A stretch of DNA of 64,000 nt from positions 248,001 through 312,000 of the forward strand of contig CAVZQE010000022.1 of the NCBI GenBank assembly GCA_963777325.1, written 5' to 3'. This document shows positions 1 to 8,176 of this stretch, piece by piece; position 1 is the first letter of the stretch; each line of letters begins with the position of its first letter. The translations under genes were made by a program, and so were the position numbers. The notes under the pieces were generated by a model. The model did no database searches. It was not told the DNA's origin and was given only the letters and a program-made list of their open reading frames with translations. The stretch is from JAFAXA01 sp963777325 (GTDB lineage Bacteria; Pseudomonadota; Alphaproteobacteria; Acetobacterales; Acetobacteraceae).

Positions 1-893
1 TCCTGCATCCAGTCCGTACCCCGGAACGCCTCGAAGGCCGGGGACCGGTCCCAGATCTCGGCCAGGGCGTGCTCCCGCGCCGACCAGAACACGAGACCCG
101 GAATGGTTTCGGCGGCATGGCATGGCAGCACCTTCCCGCCCGGCGTCACGTTGAGCGAGCGCCGTCCCCAGCCGCCCATGCAGGGCTTTGGGAAGCGCGC
201 GTAGTAGTCGGGAACGACCGCGTCGATCGTCAGCTGGCCGTCGTAGCGGGCGCGCAACTGTTCCAGCAGCGGCATCGCCCGCTCCACCTGCGCCCGTGTC
301 GGCATCAGGGCGGCGCGGTTGCGCATCGCCCAGCCGTAATACTGCGCATGCGCGATCTCGATCCGTCCGGCGCCGATCCCGGAAGCGAACGCGACCATGT
401 CCTCGATCCGGTCGATGTTCGCGCGATGGATGACGGCGTTGATCGTGAGCGCGAGCCCGCTCCCGGCGACCATCCGGGCCACGGCCCGCTTGCGTGCATG
501 CGCCCCGGCATAGCCCGCGATCCGGTCCGCGTTACTCGCTTCTGTATCCTGGATCGAGACCTGCACGTGATCGAGCCCGGCGGCGCGCAGCTGGGCGAGC
601 CGGTCGGGCGTCAGGCCGATGCCGGACGTGATGAGATTGGTGTAGAGACCCGCATCGTGCGCGCTCGCCGCGATCTCCACGATGTCGCGCCGCGCCAGCG
701 GCTCGCCGCCGGAGAGATGCACCTGCAAGACGCCGAGCGCGGCGGCTTCTGCGAACACGCGCGCCCAGTCTCCGGCCGCGAGCTCGTCGTCGCGGCGTTC
801 GAGCGCGAGCGGGTTCGAGCAGTACGGGCAGGCGAGCGGGCAGCGATGCGTGAGCTCCGCCAGCATCCCGAGCGGGACGGGAAGCGAGTTCAT
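1..893 (-). CDS. pqqE: PqqE, radical SAM PqqA peptide cyclase (3' end outside window)
   Basis: PqqE is the radical SAM enzyme that forms the carbon-carbon crosslink between the conserved Glu and Tyr of PqqA, the first step in making pyrroloquinoline quinone. About 297 residues are visible from the ATG at 893; the C-terminal SPASM part is cut by the window edge. The N-terminus carries the radical SAM motif CPLACPYC, followed by HLSGGEP. Near the visible end, GGKVLPCHAAE marks the start of the auxiliary Fe-S (SPASM) region. Its ATG overlaps the pqqD stop as ATGA, so translation is probably coupled. It is the last gene of a minus-strand pqqABCDE operon. Identity is clear from motif and context. 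Confidence 0.96.
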   Translation of the reverse strand, partial: MNSLPVPLGMLAELTHRCPLACPYCSNPLALERRDDELAAGDWARVFAEAAALGVLQVHLSGGEPLARRDIVEIAASAHDAGLYTNLITSGIGLTPDRLAQLRAAGLDHVQVSIQDTEASNADRIAGYAGAHARKRAVARMVAGSGLALTINAVIHRANIDRIEDMVAFASGIGAGRIEIAHAQYYGWAMRNRAALMPTRAQVERAMPLLEQLRARYDGQLTIDAVVPDYYARFPKPCMGGWGRRSLNVTPGGKVLPCHAAETIPGLVFWSAREHALAEIWDRSPAFEAFRGTDWMQ

Positions 894-1177
894 GGACCGA
901 GCCTCACGAGACCCTTGGATACGAGTTCGTCCACGAGAGCGATTACGTCGGCCGCGATCACGGGGCGATCAGCCGCGAACATCCCCGCCAGTTCGTCGAT
1001 GATCGCGCCGAGCGTGCGCGTCCCGTCGCAGCGCTTCAGGATCTCGGGCGTCGGCCCGTCCGTCTCGATCACGCGCTCGGGCGCGAGCAGCAGCCACATC
1101 TGGCGGCGCGCGTCGAACTGCAGCCGCACGCCGGCGGCGAGAGAAGGACGGGCGTTTTCCGCCGCCACGGTCAGCAC
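890..1177 (-). CDS. pqqD: PqqD, PqqA-binding chaperone
   Basis: PqqD is a small peptide chaperone that binds PqqA and presents it to PqqE. The product is about 95 residues, normal for the family, with the typical RLQFDARRQMWLLLAPERV segment and a C-terminal helical part (GAIIDELAGMF, DVIALVDELVSKGLV). The chosen GTG at 1177 overlaps the end of pqqC (GTGCTGA); a second GTG nine bases further in is an alternative. The stop overlaps the pqqE start by four bases. The start is the least certain part of this call. Confidence 0.9.
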   Translation of the reverse strand: MLTVAAENARPSLAAGVRLQFDARRQMWLLLAPERVIETDGPTPEILKRCDGTRTLGAIIDELAGMFAADRPVIAADVIALVDELVSKGLVRLGP

Positions 1178-1887
1178 GAAGGCCGGAACGCGCCCGGCGG
1201 GATCATGCCCGGCGCGACATAGGCGAGATAGAGCGCGTCGAGCTGCGTCCACAGCACGTCGAGCTTGAACGACAACGCGTCGAGCACCGCCTGCTGCTGG
1301 TCCGGGGTTCGTGCCTCCCGTTTGACGTAGTCGAGCGCGAAATCCGCGTCGCGCGCGGCCTGCGGCGGGCGCTTGTCGAAATACGCCATCGCCTCGGGCG
1401 TGATGTAGTCGTAGTGCGCGAGCATCCCCCGCAGCCGTTCGGACAGGATCTGCGGCGAGAACAGTTCCGTCAGACACGACGCGATCGCCTCGAGCAGCGT
1501 CCGCTCGCGCACGAACCGCACGTAGGCATCGACGGCGTAGCGGGTGGCGGGCAGGATGAGGCGGGCCTGCTCCACCTCGGACCGGTCGAGGCCGAGCGCG
1601 TCGGTCAGCCGCAGCCAGCGCTCGATCCCGCCGTCGCCCGCCTCGCCGTCCTGATCGCCCAGCCGCTTGCGCCAGACGCGCCGTACCTCCCGGTCGCGAC
1701 AGCGGCCGATCAGCGAGGCGTCCTTGAGCGGGATGGAGGCCTGATAGTAGTAGCGGTTCAGCGCCCAGGCCTGGACCTGTCCCTTGCTGCAAGCGCCGCT
1801 GTGCAGCATCCGGTGGAAGGGATGCCGGTTGTGGTAGCGCGCCGCGCCCATCGCGCGCAGCGACGCCTCAAGAGCCTCCGGGGTCAT
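1171..1887 (-). CDS. pqqC: PqqC, pyrroloquinoline-quinone synthase
   Basis: PqqC is the cofactor-free oxidase that performs the final ring closure and eight-electron oxidation to PQQ. The protein is about 238 residues from the ATG at 1887, which overlaps the pqqB stop as ATGA; an in-frame ATG at 1905 would add six residues. Recognisable PqqC stretches include RYHNRHPFHRMLHSG near the N-terminus, the NRYYYQASIPLKDA segment, and HYDYITPEAMAYFDKRP further on. The length fits the 240-250 residue family. It lies third in the pqqABCDE operon with overlapping neighbours on both sides. Confidence 0.95.
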   Translation of the reverse strand: MTPEALEASLRAMGAARYHNRHPFHRMLHSGACSKGQVQAWALNRYYYQASIPLKDASLIGRCRDREVRRVWRKRLGDQDGEAGDGGIERWLRLTDALGLDRSEVEQARLILPATRYAVDAYVRFVRERTLLEAIASCLTELFSPQILSERLRGMLAHYDYITPEAMAYFDKRPPQAARDADFALDYVKREARTPDQQQAVLDALSFKLDVLWTQLDALYLAYVAPGMIPPGAFRPSC

Positions 1888-2804
1888 GAGCGCGGCTGCG
1901 GACACACCACCATCCCATCATAGGCGATCTCGAACCCGGCCTTCGCCACGCGCGCCCGCTCCGGCGATCCCTCAAGCAGCACCGGGTTCGTGTTGTTGAT
2001 ATGAAAAAAGATGCGCCGGCCGGGGAGGGAGGCCAGCCGCGCCAGCGACCCGTCCGGACCGGTCATCGCGACATGCCCCATCCGGCTTCCCGTCTTGGTG
2101 CCGACCCCGGCCGCGATCATCTCGTCGTCCGTGAACACCGTGCCGTCGAACAGCACGGCGTCGGCCTGCGCGAGCGTCGCCTGCACCTCGTCGGTGATCC
2201 GGGCGCACCCTGGGGCCACGATCAGGCTGCGTCCCCCCGCATCGATCCGGGCGGCGTAGGTCGCGGCCGGTTCGGCGCGGGCCGCGCTCCGGTCCTCTTC
2301 GTAGAGCGGAACCTTGCCCGGCATCGGCAGCATCGTGAGCGTCAACCCGTGGCCGCACGCGGCCGGCTCGCCGGGCCGGACGGGAACCCGGCCGACGAGG
2401 GCGGGATCGAGCACGCCGAAGATCGGATTGGCGGCGAGCTGGTCCAGGAGTGGCGGCGGGGCGAAAACGGTGAACGCCTGTCCCTCACGCAGCAAGAGCA
2501 GACCCGCGATGCCGTCCACGTCCGCGCTCACCAACACGACGCCAAAAATCGGCGAGTCGCGCCCGGCTGTCCTCGGACGCAGGGCAGGCGCGCCAAGGAT
2601 CTGCTGGCGCAGATCCGGTGACGCGCCAACAAGCAGGTAGTTCGACCCGTCCGCCGTGACGGCCACGCTCGCCTGGGTGCGCGACCTGACACGCGGATCT
2701 CGGGCGCGGGCGAGGCCGCAGATCCGGCACGAGCAATTCCACTGCGGAACACCCCCGCCGGCTCCGGAGCCGAGAATCAAGGCGCTCAGTCGCGGCTCCG
2801 GCAT
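1884..2804 (-). CDS. pqqB: PqqB, metallo-beta-lactamase-fold PQQ biosynthesis protein
   Basis: PqqB is a metallo-hydrolase-fold protein of the PQQ pathway, reported as an iron-dependent hydroxylase acting on the crosslinked Glu-Tyr intermediate. The 306-residue product begins with the family signature LGSGAGGGVPQWNCSC, followed by a CRIC pair that matches the zinc-binding cysteines of the family. The C-terminal region contains KTGSRMGHVAMTG and FHINNTNPVL, both typical of PqqB. It follows pqqA after a 30-base gap and overlaps pqqC by four bases. Confidence 0.95.
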   Translation of the reverse strand: MPEPRLSALILGSGAGGGVPQWNCSCRICGLARARDPRVRSRTQASVAVTADGSNYLLVGASPDLRQQILGAPALRPRTAGRDSPIFGVVLVSADVDGIAGLLLLREGQAFTVFAPPPLLDQLAANPIFGVLDPALVGRVPVRPGEPAACGHGLTLTMLPMPGKVPLYEEDRSAARAEPAATYAARIDAGGRSLIVAPGCARITDEVQATLAQADAVLFDGTVFTDDEMIAAGVGTKTGSRMGHVAMTGPDGSLARLASLPGRRIFFHINNTNPVLLEGSPERARVAKAGFEIAYDGMVVCPQPRS

Positions 2805-2834
2805 CGTCCTCTCAGGGACGACGCAGGCCGGTGG

Positions 2835-2912
2835 TCAGATCTCGGCCGGAAGGTAGCCGTTGATCTCCATGCCGATGCAGATTTCGCGGATCGTCGGGCG
2901 TGTCCAGGCCAT
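2835..2912 (-). CDS. pqqA: PqqA, PQQ precursor peptide (25 aa)
   Basis: This is the ribosomally made precursor of PQQ. The peptide is 25 residues and contains MEINGY near its C-terminus, with Glu16 and Tyr20 in the E-x3-Y arrangement that is crosslinked and excised to make PQQ. A GGAGAGAGG ribosome-binding site sits just upstream of the ATG at 2912. It is the first gene of the minus-strand operon. It is too short for most gene finders, but motif and context leave little doubt. Confidence 0.95.
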   Translation of the reverse strand: MAWTRPTIREICIGMEINGYLPAEI

Positions 2913-3063
2913 GGCGGTGTTCCTCTCTCCGGGGCGCGCTGAAGCGCTTGTTCTAGCCTGACCGGGAAGATAGGGGCGGGGAGGTCCGAAGTCCAGCGCA
3001 ACAGATCCCCGGACAGGCGTTGGCGTGTTGCCGCCGGCTCGGCTATGATCCGGCGGGTCTGCC

Positions 3064-3153
3064 GGAGGGATGGCCGAGCGGCTTAAGGCGCACGCTTGGA
3101 AAGCGTGTGTGCGTTCACGCGTACCGTGGGTTCGAATCCCACTCCCTCCGCCA
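3064..3153 (+). tRNA. tRNA-Ser(GGA)
   Basis: The acceptor arms GGAGGGA (3064-3070) and TCCCTCC (3143-3149) pair fully, with an encoded CCA at 3151-3153. The anticodon loop TTGGAAA is closed by a CACGC/GCGTG stem and gives anticodon GGA (serine). A long variable arm follows, as expected for tRNA-Ser, and the T arm contains GGTTCGAATCC. The gene lies at the left border of a lower-GC accessory patch, a common integration position, but no second copy of the tRNA 3' end was found nearby. Confidence 0.97.
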
Positions 3154-3269
3154 GTTTCCATCCTGAGCCCTCGATGGATCGAAGTTTTTCTCCTGGGCAG
3201 CAAACCAGCCCGCAAACCCGCCCACAAAGCGGCGACGAACCTTGACCGGGGGCGGCGCCCTTTGCCGGA

Positions 3270-3686
3270 ATGGTCGCACCCGGAGCGATGCCGTGCGGCA
3301 GGAGTCGTGCTCGCCGTATGTTCCTTGCGCCAGAATGCCGCCGCAGCGCATCCGCCGCCGTTCCTCCCGAGCCATCGCCTTTCCGACTGGGCAGCGTGCA
3401 AGCTGGAATCGCGTGCTGCAAAGGCATCGTGGTCCTGCCCGTCCGTTGGATAGCGGAGCGGCACGGCACCCGGACGTTCGCCGGTGCGCTCGCCCGGCTG
3501 CGGTGTGGCCAGTGCGGCAGGATGCCCGCGCCGGTCTACCTCTGCGCGGGCCATCGGGAGGCGTCGTGCGGGGGCGCTTCGGCGGATCGGGCGATTGAGC
3601 TTGTGCCGGAAGTTGCGGGCAAAGGGTCTCGGGACGAAGGCTTTCGACCTAGCCAGAGCAAGCCCCAGCAAGGAGAGTTAAAGTGA
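3270..3686 (+). CDS. Zinc-ribbon-like hypothetical protein, coupled to the downstream protease
   Basis: The family function is unknown. The informative part is the C-terminal half: Cys49/Cys50, then LPVRWIAERHGTRTFAG, then Cys79-x2-Cys82 (RCGQCGR) and PAPVYLCAGHRE, which reads like a small zinc-ribbon protein. The first 45 residues look uninformative, so the true start may be internal. Support for translation comes from the 3' end: its TGA overlaps the GTG of the protease gene as GTGA, with AAGGAGAG just upstream. It opens the accessory patch after tRNA-Ser. The call rests on reading and context, not on a recognised named family. Confidence 0.45.
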   Translation: MVAPGAMPCGRSRARRMFLAPECRRSASAAVPPEPSPFRLGSVQAGIACCKGIVVLPVRWIAERHGTRTFAGALARLRCGQCGRMPAPVYLCAGHREASCGGASADRAIELVPEVAGKGSRDEGFRPSQSKPQQGELK

Positions 3687-4357
3687 TAGATGGCGGTCAA
3701 TACGTCTGGCCCGTTCTTGAGCTGGAAACGAAAGGCCAAAGCCCGACTGTGAAGCGATACTGCGGCTGCAGCTTTTTTATCAGTGAAGAGCGGCTACTCG
3801 TTACGTGCCGACACGTCTTGGAAGATAACGCATCCCCCTACGTGCAGGACCGAAACGGGTTCTCCCATCGGATTTTCGATATATCGTGTCACGCAACATT
3901 AGACTTGGCAGTGGCCCGCGTTCAAGGGATTGAGCCGGGCATACTCACTCCTCTTACGTGCCGCCTTACATTGGGCGGCGACCTGTGCGCCTTCGCATAC
4001 CTCGACGATCATATGGAGGGCACAGCCGCTCTCCTGCCGACTATCGCGAAGGGCTACATCACAACAACCCCGAGGACCAATCAACAGTGTGAAGGAGGAT
4101 TTGGTAAGTACGCGGTATCCTTTCCTTCGTTGGCTGGTTTCAGTGGCGCGCCCGTAACCATGTTCGATCAGCCTTATTTTGCCGGTATGCTGTTCGGAAA
4201 TCTTGAAAGCGAAATCACTGTTTTTTCAAACAGTGAGGTAAACGACGACGGTTCAGTATGGAGAGAGCAACTCGTGAGAGTAATAGATCAGGGCCAGATG
4301 ATCGGATATGGCGAGATCACGCGTTTTGTTGAAGCGTGTCAACGGCAAGCGGGATGA
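3683..4357 (+). CDS. Trypsin-like serine protease (S1-fold, cytoplasmic)
   Basis: The 224-residue protein has a complete chymotrypsin-type triad in order: His44 in TCRHVLED, Asp74 in ATLDLAV, and Ser154 in GFSGAPV. There is no signal peptide or membrane segment, so it probably acts inside the cell, unlike DegP-type proteases, and no PDZ domain follows. The start is GTG at 3683, with AAGGAGAG at a good distance. It overlaps the preceding zinc-ribbon-like ORF by four bases. Base composition is clearly lower in GC than the housekeeping genes, suggesting acquisition. Such stand-alone trypsin-like proteins often occur in accessory or defence loci; a defence role here is inference only. Confidence 0.8.
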   Translation: MIDGGQYVWPVLELETKGQSPTVKRYCGCSFFISEERLLVTCRHVLEDNASPYVQDRNGFSHRIFDISCHATLDLAVARVQGIEPGILTPLTCRLTLGGDLCAFAYLDDHMEGTAALLPTIAKGYITTTPRTNQQCEGGFGKYAVSFPSLAGFSGAPVTMFDQPYFAGMLFGNLESEITVFSNSEVNDDGSVWREQLVRVIDQGQMIGYGEITRFVEACQRQAG

Positions 4358-4394
4358 TGCGCAGCGGCCCGCGACGACGCATGGAGACCGTCGG

Positions 4395-4955
4395 CTAAAA
4401 CTCCTCAAGATGCAGCCCCTGATCAGCGCAAATTTCTACGATCGGTTCGATGACTTGTGCCTCGAATTTCGTGGTAAGTTCACGCAATCCGAAGACAACG
4501 CAACTGCCGCTGTCAGAATTTATGCCTACTCCAAGCGCGGAATGCCTGACATTTCGGTGCAGCATATAGTGGTAATTTGCGGGGTAAGTCAGGTCTACCG
4601 TTTGATCGTTGAACCTAACAATGTGGATATCCTTATGGTGGATGATCATGTTGATGATGCGGGAGACTGGCTTCAGTTCTATGCGGCTGTCGGCAGAGAC
4701 GTTTAGTCGAACATGACTGAAGTCCTTGGCCGACGCGGTGTTTTCAATCAAGCGCCGGGCGCTAATCGCGAAGCCGACGAGATCATCAACTGCCAGCGTC
4801 GATTGCCTTCCATTTATGAGGCCGCTTATCCGTTCCGTTGGGCTACCCGTGGCAAATGCGTGTAGCCGTGCGCATGTCGTGAGCACATTTGCGTAGGCGT
4901 GACGTATTACGTCGTGAGAACCAATTTCACTCATGCCCAAACCGGAGCGCTGCAT
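4395..4955 (-). CDS. Hypothetical protein, 186 aa, accessory patch
   Basis: No family is recognised. The product has a globular composition, with helical stretches (DDLVGFAISARRLIENTA) followed by a strand-rich half (FSHVRLNVSADSRIELKP, IIHHKDIHIVRF). A second in-frame ATG at 4934 (MSEIGSHDVIRHAYANVL) is an equally good start. It converges on the protease gene and shares its lower GC. A 132-codon plus-strand ORF (4308-4706) overlaps it, but the minus-strand reading has the more natural amino-acid mix and is preferred. It may be cargo of the same insertion as the protease. Confidence 0.6.
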   Translation of the reverse strand: MQRSGLGMSEIGSHDVIRHAYANVLTTCARLHAFATGSPTERISGLINGRQSTLAVDDLVGFAISARRLIENTASAKDFSHVRLNVSADSRIELKPVSRIINMIIHHKDIHIVRFNDQTVDLTYPANYHYMLHRNVRHSALGVGINSDSGSCVVFGLRELTTKFEAQVIEPIVEICADQGLHLEEF

Positions 4956-4999
4956 TCGTTCGGAACCGCATCAACACCTACGCCGCGAGCGCGCGCGGC

Positions 5000-5220
5000 T
5001 CAACCTGCCGCCTTCGCCCGCTGCACGGTGCTGACGCCCACGCCAGCCGCCTTCGCGGCTTTCAGGATGCCATCACCCGTCGCCAGACGCGCGCGGATCG
5101 CGGCCTCTACGTCGCCGCCGACCTAGGGCGTCGCAGGATCACGCCGCTCGCCTTGGCGCGGGCCAGCCCGGCACGGCCCTTGCGCTGGCGACCGTTTAGA
5201 TCTCGCCTCGCCTTACTCAT
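5000..5220 (-). pseudogene. Resolvase/invertase C-terminal remnant
   Basis: Two out-of-frame pieces resemble the end of a serine resolvase. From 5220 one frame reads RKGRAGLARAKASGVILRRPR, then hits a TAG near 5107. A neighbouring frame continues as VEAAIRARLATGDGILKAAK and AAGVGVSTVQRAK before a TGA at 5000. The last part is the helix-turn-helix tail typical of Tn3-type resolvases (GILK-A-VGVG-TVQR). The catalytic serine domain is absent. The remnant begins exactly where a mazF gene would be expected after the antitoxin, so recombination probably replaced the toxin. Confidence 0.6.
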
Positions 5221-5431
5221 CGCCCCAGTCCGTCGCGGCGTCGATGAACGCCTGATCTTCCCGCTCGTGGCCGCTCGCGGCGACGGCGGCCGACTGACGA
5301 TGCGCTTCGGACCGGAAGGCAGGGCAGCGCACGTCCGGCACCCAAATCCGGATCGGGCGCAGACCCTGTTCACGCAGGTGCTCGCGATGCTCCGGAACCT
5401 TGATGCGCGAGGGCCTGGAGCTTGATGCCAT
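5213..5431 (-). CDS. MazE-family antitoxin (DUF3018 type), without its toxin
   Basis: The 72-residue protein matches the short antitoxin MazE (DUF3018) pattern: EHREHLREQGLRPIRIWVPD, then CPAFRSEAHRQS and an acidic tail (REDQAFIDAATDWGDE). In the usual arrangement mazF starts in an ATGA-type overlap with its stop. Here an ATG does overlap the stop at 5218-5220, but after a few codons the reading turns into resolvase-like sequence. The antitoxin therefore appears orphaned. Family assignment is fairly sure; whether it is still expressed is unknown. Confidence 0.75.
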   Translation of the reverse strand: MASSSRPSRIKVPEHREHLREQGLRPIRIWVPDVRCPAFRSEAHRQSAAVAASGHEREDQAFIDAATDWGDE

Positions 5432-5626
5432 GGCTGTGACAAGCCGCAGGACGGCCGCGCGATCAAGCCGTCCTCGAAACGCGGGCGGGAACCGGGGTAT
5501 AAGGCAACGAGGCTTCGGACGACCTTAAGTTGCGGAGCCTAAAATCATGGCCCTCAGCGGGCGGCTGCTTGTCCCGTCAGGGACTGTCGGGAGGGCGATG
5601 CCCAGGGTCACGAGGAAACGAGCCTG

Positions 5627-8168
5627 ATGCCCGGACGCATCCGACGCCAGGCGCTCATCGCGGCCAGCCTGCTCGGCATCGTGGCCCTCGCGGCGGTGGC
5701 GCTGGCGGCCCGCGCCGGGGGCTTCTCGCCGGACAGCTACAAGCCCCGGATCGAGGCGGCGGTGAAGCACGCCACCGGCCGCGATCTGGTCATCCGCGGC
5801 CCGGCGAGCATCGCCTGGGGCTGGTCGCCGGCACTCGCCCTGAACGACGTGGCCCTAGCGAACGCCGAAGGCGGTTCCCGGCCCGTGATGATGACCATCG
5901 GCCGCATCGACGCCCGGGTCGCGCTCCTCCCGCTCTTGATGGGCCGGCTCGTGCTCGACCGGCTCGTGCTCGTGCATCCCGCCATCTGGCTGGAAACGAC
6001 CGCGCGCGGCGAGCCGAACTGGCGGCTGAGCCCGTTCGTGCCGGGGCAGTCGCTGCCGCAGGCGGCGCAGCCGTCCCCGAGCCGCCGGGAGATGTCCGCC
6101 ATCGCCGTCTCCGCCATCCGGATCGAGGACGGCGCCGTCACCTGGCACGGCGAGGACGGAGATGCGCGCGCGGCCATTCCCGCACTCGTGGCCGAAGCGC
6201 CCTCGCAGGACGAGCCGATCCGCGTCTCGGGGCAGCTCGGTTTCGGCACCGTGCCGCTGTCGCTGGAGGGCGAGGTCGGCTCCTGGTCCGGGCTGCAGGA
6301 TGTCGACCGCAGGATGCCCTGGCCCGTCCGCCTCGCCCTCAAGGCGGCGGACGCGCACGCGACCGTGGCGGGCGGCGTGATGAAGCCGATGCAGCTGCGC
6401 GGCTATTCGCTCAAGCTCGACGGCGTGGCGCCGGATTCTCGCGGTGCTGCAGCCCTTCGTCGCGGGCGTCCGCCTGCCTGCCTTGCGCGATCTGACGGTC
6501 TCGGCCCAGCTCTCGGACAACGCCAATGGCGGGCCGCAGCTCTCGGCCCTCACGGTGCGCGCCGGTCCCTCCGACCTGTCCGCCACCGCGGCGGGGCTGA
6601 CCGTCTCCAAGCTCGACGTCGCCATGCCGAGAGTGGACCGGCCGATGCGCGGCAGCGTCGAAGGCAGCTTCGCCGGCGCGCCGCTGCGGCTGTCGGCGAC
6701 GACCGGCGCTCCGGGCGCGCTGTTCGGCGGCCATCAGGTGGCCGGAAAGATGCCCGTCGACGCCTCGGCCGTGATCGGCGGCGCGACCTTCATCGCGCGC
6801 GGCGTCGTCGCGGACCCGATCCGCCTGACCGGCGCCGATCTCGCGCTCACGGCCCGGGTGCCGGATCTCGACGCGCTCTCGCCGCTCGCCGGGCGGCCGC
6901 TGCCCGCCCTCAAGGCGATCGTGTTCGTCGCCCGCCTGCGCGATCGCGACGGCGGCATCGCCCGCGGCGTCGCGCTCAGGGACATCAAGCTGAGCGCGGC
7001 GCAGGGCGATCTCGCGGGCGAGGCCCTGATCGGCTTCGGCGACCGGCCCGTGATTGAGGGAACGCTCACCTCCACCCGCCTCGACCTCGACGCGATCCTG
7101 GCGGCGGTTTCGCCCGACGCGCCACCGCCCGCCGCCAACCCCGAGCCGGATGCTCAACCGCGATGGATCATCCCCGACACCAAACTCCCCTTCGACCGCA
7201 TCCGCGCGCTCGACGCCGATCTCCGCTTCAAGGTGGCGTCCCTGACCGCCGGGGGCGCGACCTACCGGAACGCGGCGGGCCGGGTGGCCGCGCGTGAGGG
7301 AAGGCTTCGGCTCGATCCGCTGACCGCGCAGGCCCAGGGCGGGGGGCTCACGCTGCAGCTGTCGGCGGACGCGACCCAGCCGGAACCGGCCGTCGCGGTC
7401 GCATTGCGCGCCGCCAACGTCTCGCTCAAGACCCTGCTCGGGGCGGTCGGCCTGCCCGAAGACGCGCTCGGCGCGGCGGAGGTCGATTTGGCCCTGCGCG
7501 GCACGGGCGACACCCCGCATGCCATCGCCGCGAGCGGCAGCGGCCACTTAGGCATCGCCGCCGTCAACGGCCGGATCGGCGGCCGGGTGCTGGCGGTGCT
7601 CGTCGCCGATCCGCTGCGGCGGGCCGGCCTGCCCGCGCCGCGCCTGAGCGGCCAGACCGATCTCAGGTGCCTCGCGGCGAGACTGGACGTGCTGCGTGGC
7701 ACCGCCCACGTCCGGAGCTTCTTCCTCGACAGCGGCGAGGCGCAGGTCGGCGGCGCGGGAACGATCGATCTCGCTGACGAGACGATGGCGATGGTGCTGA
7801 CGCCGGTGGCACGAGGCAGCGGGACGGGCACGCCGCTCCGCCTGTCCGGTCCGCTGCGCGACCCGAAGGCCGAGCTGGCCGGCGGGTCCGATCCGACCGG
7901 CGGCAACCAGGCCCTGCTGCCGCGCCGCCTGTTCGATCCCGGCGCCGAGGCCTGCATGCAGCCTTTGGCGATCGCGCGGGACGGCCGCCCAGGGCCGCTG
8001 CCGGTCTCGGTCGCGGCTCTGCCGCCGCCGCCGCCGTTGTCGCCGATGGCCTCACCCTATCCGCGGGCCGCGCCCATTCCGCTTACGCCGGAACCGCAAC
8101 CAGCGCCGGCCCGGTCGCCGCCGCCGAACGGCCAGAAGCCGGTCGATCTGTTCCAGTTCCTGCGCTGA
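5627..8168 (+). CDS. AsmA-family protein (one-base frameshift in this sequence)
   Basis: AsmA-family proteins are large, inner-membrane-anchored periplasmic proteins linked to lipid transport and outer-membrane assembly. The N-terminus has a single membrane anchor (LIAASLLGIVALAAVALAA), followed by the AsmA pattern PRIEAAVKHATGRDLVIRG and a DVALANAEGGSRP segment. The second half has the AsmA_2-type repeat (LTLQLSADATQPEPAVAVAL, LDLALRGTGDT-like). The tail is proline-rich and ends DLFQFLR. Reading moves to another frame at GATTCT (6434-6439); removing one T gives one ORF of about 847 codons. A GAGGA ribosome site precedes the ATG. It converges on the next gene. Confidence 0.85.
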
Positions 8169-8176
8169 ACCGCCGC

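Noticed and set aside
69..1268. Long plus-strand ORF over pqqE-pqqC
   Set aside because: It is a high-GC shadow of the pqq genes on the opposite strand, with an Arg-rich composition and no family signal. Many similar shadows elsewhere were dropped for the same reason.
4308..4706. 132-codon plus-strand ORF opposite the hypothetical protein
   Set aside because: It overlaps the protease end and has no family signal; the minus-strand 186-residue reading is longer and more protein-like.
3064..5560. Direct repeat of the tRNA-Ser 3' end as an attachment site
   Set aside because: No second copy of the tRNA end was found in the patch, so element borders could not be defined.
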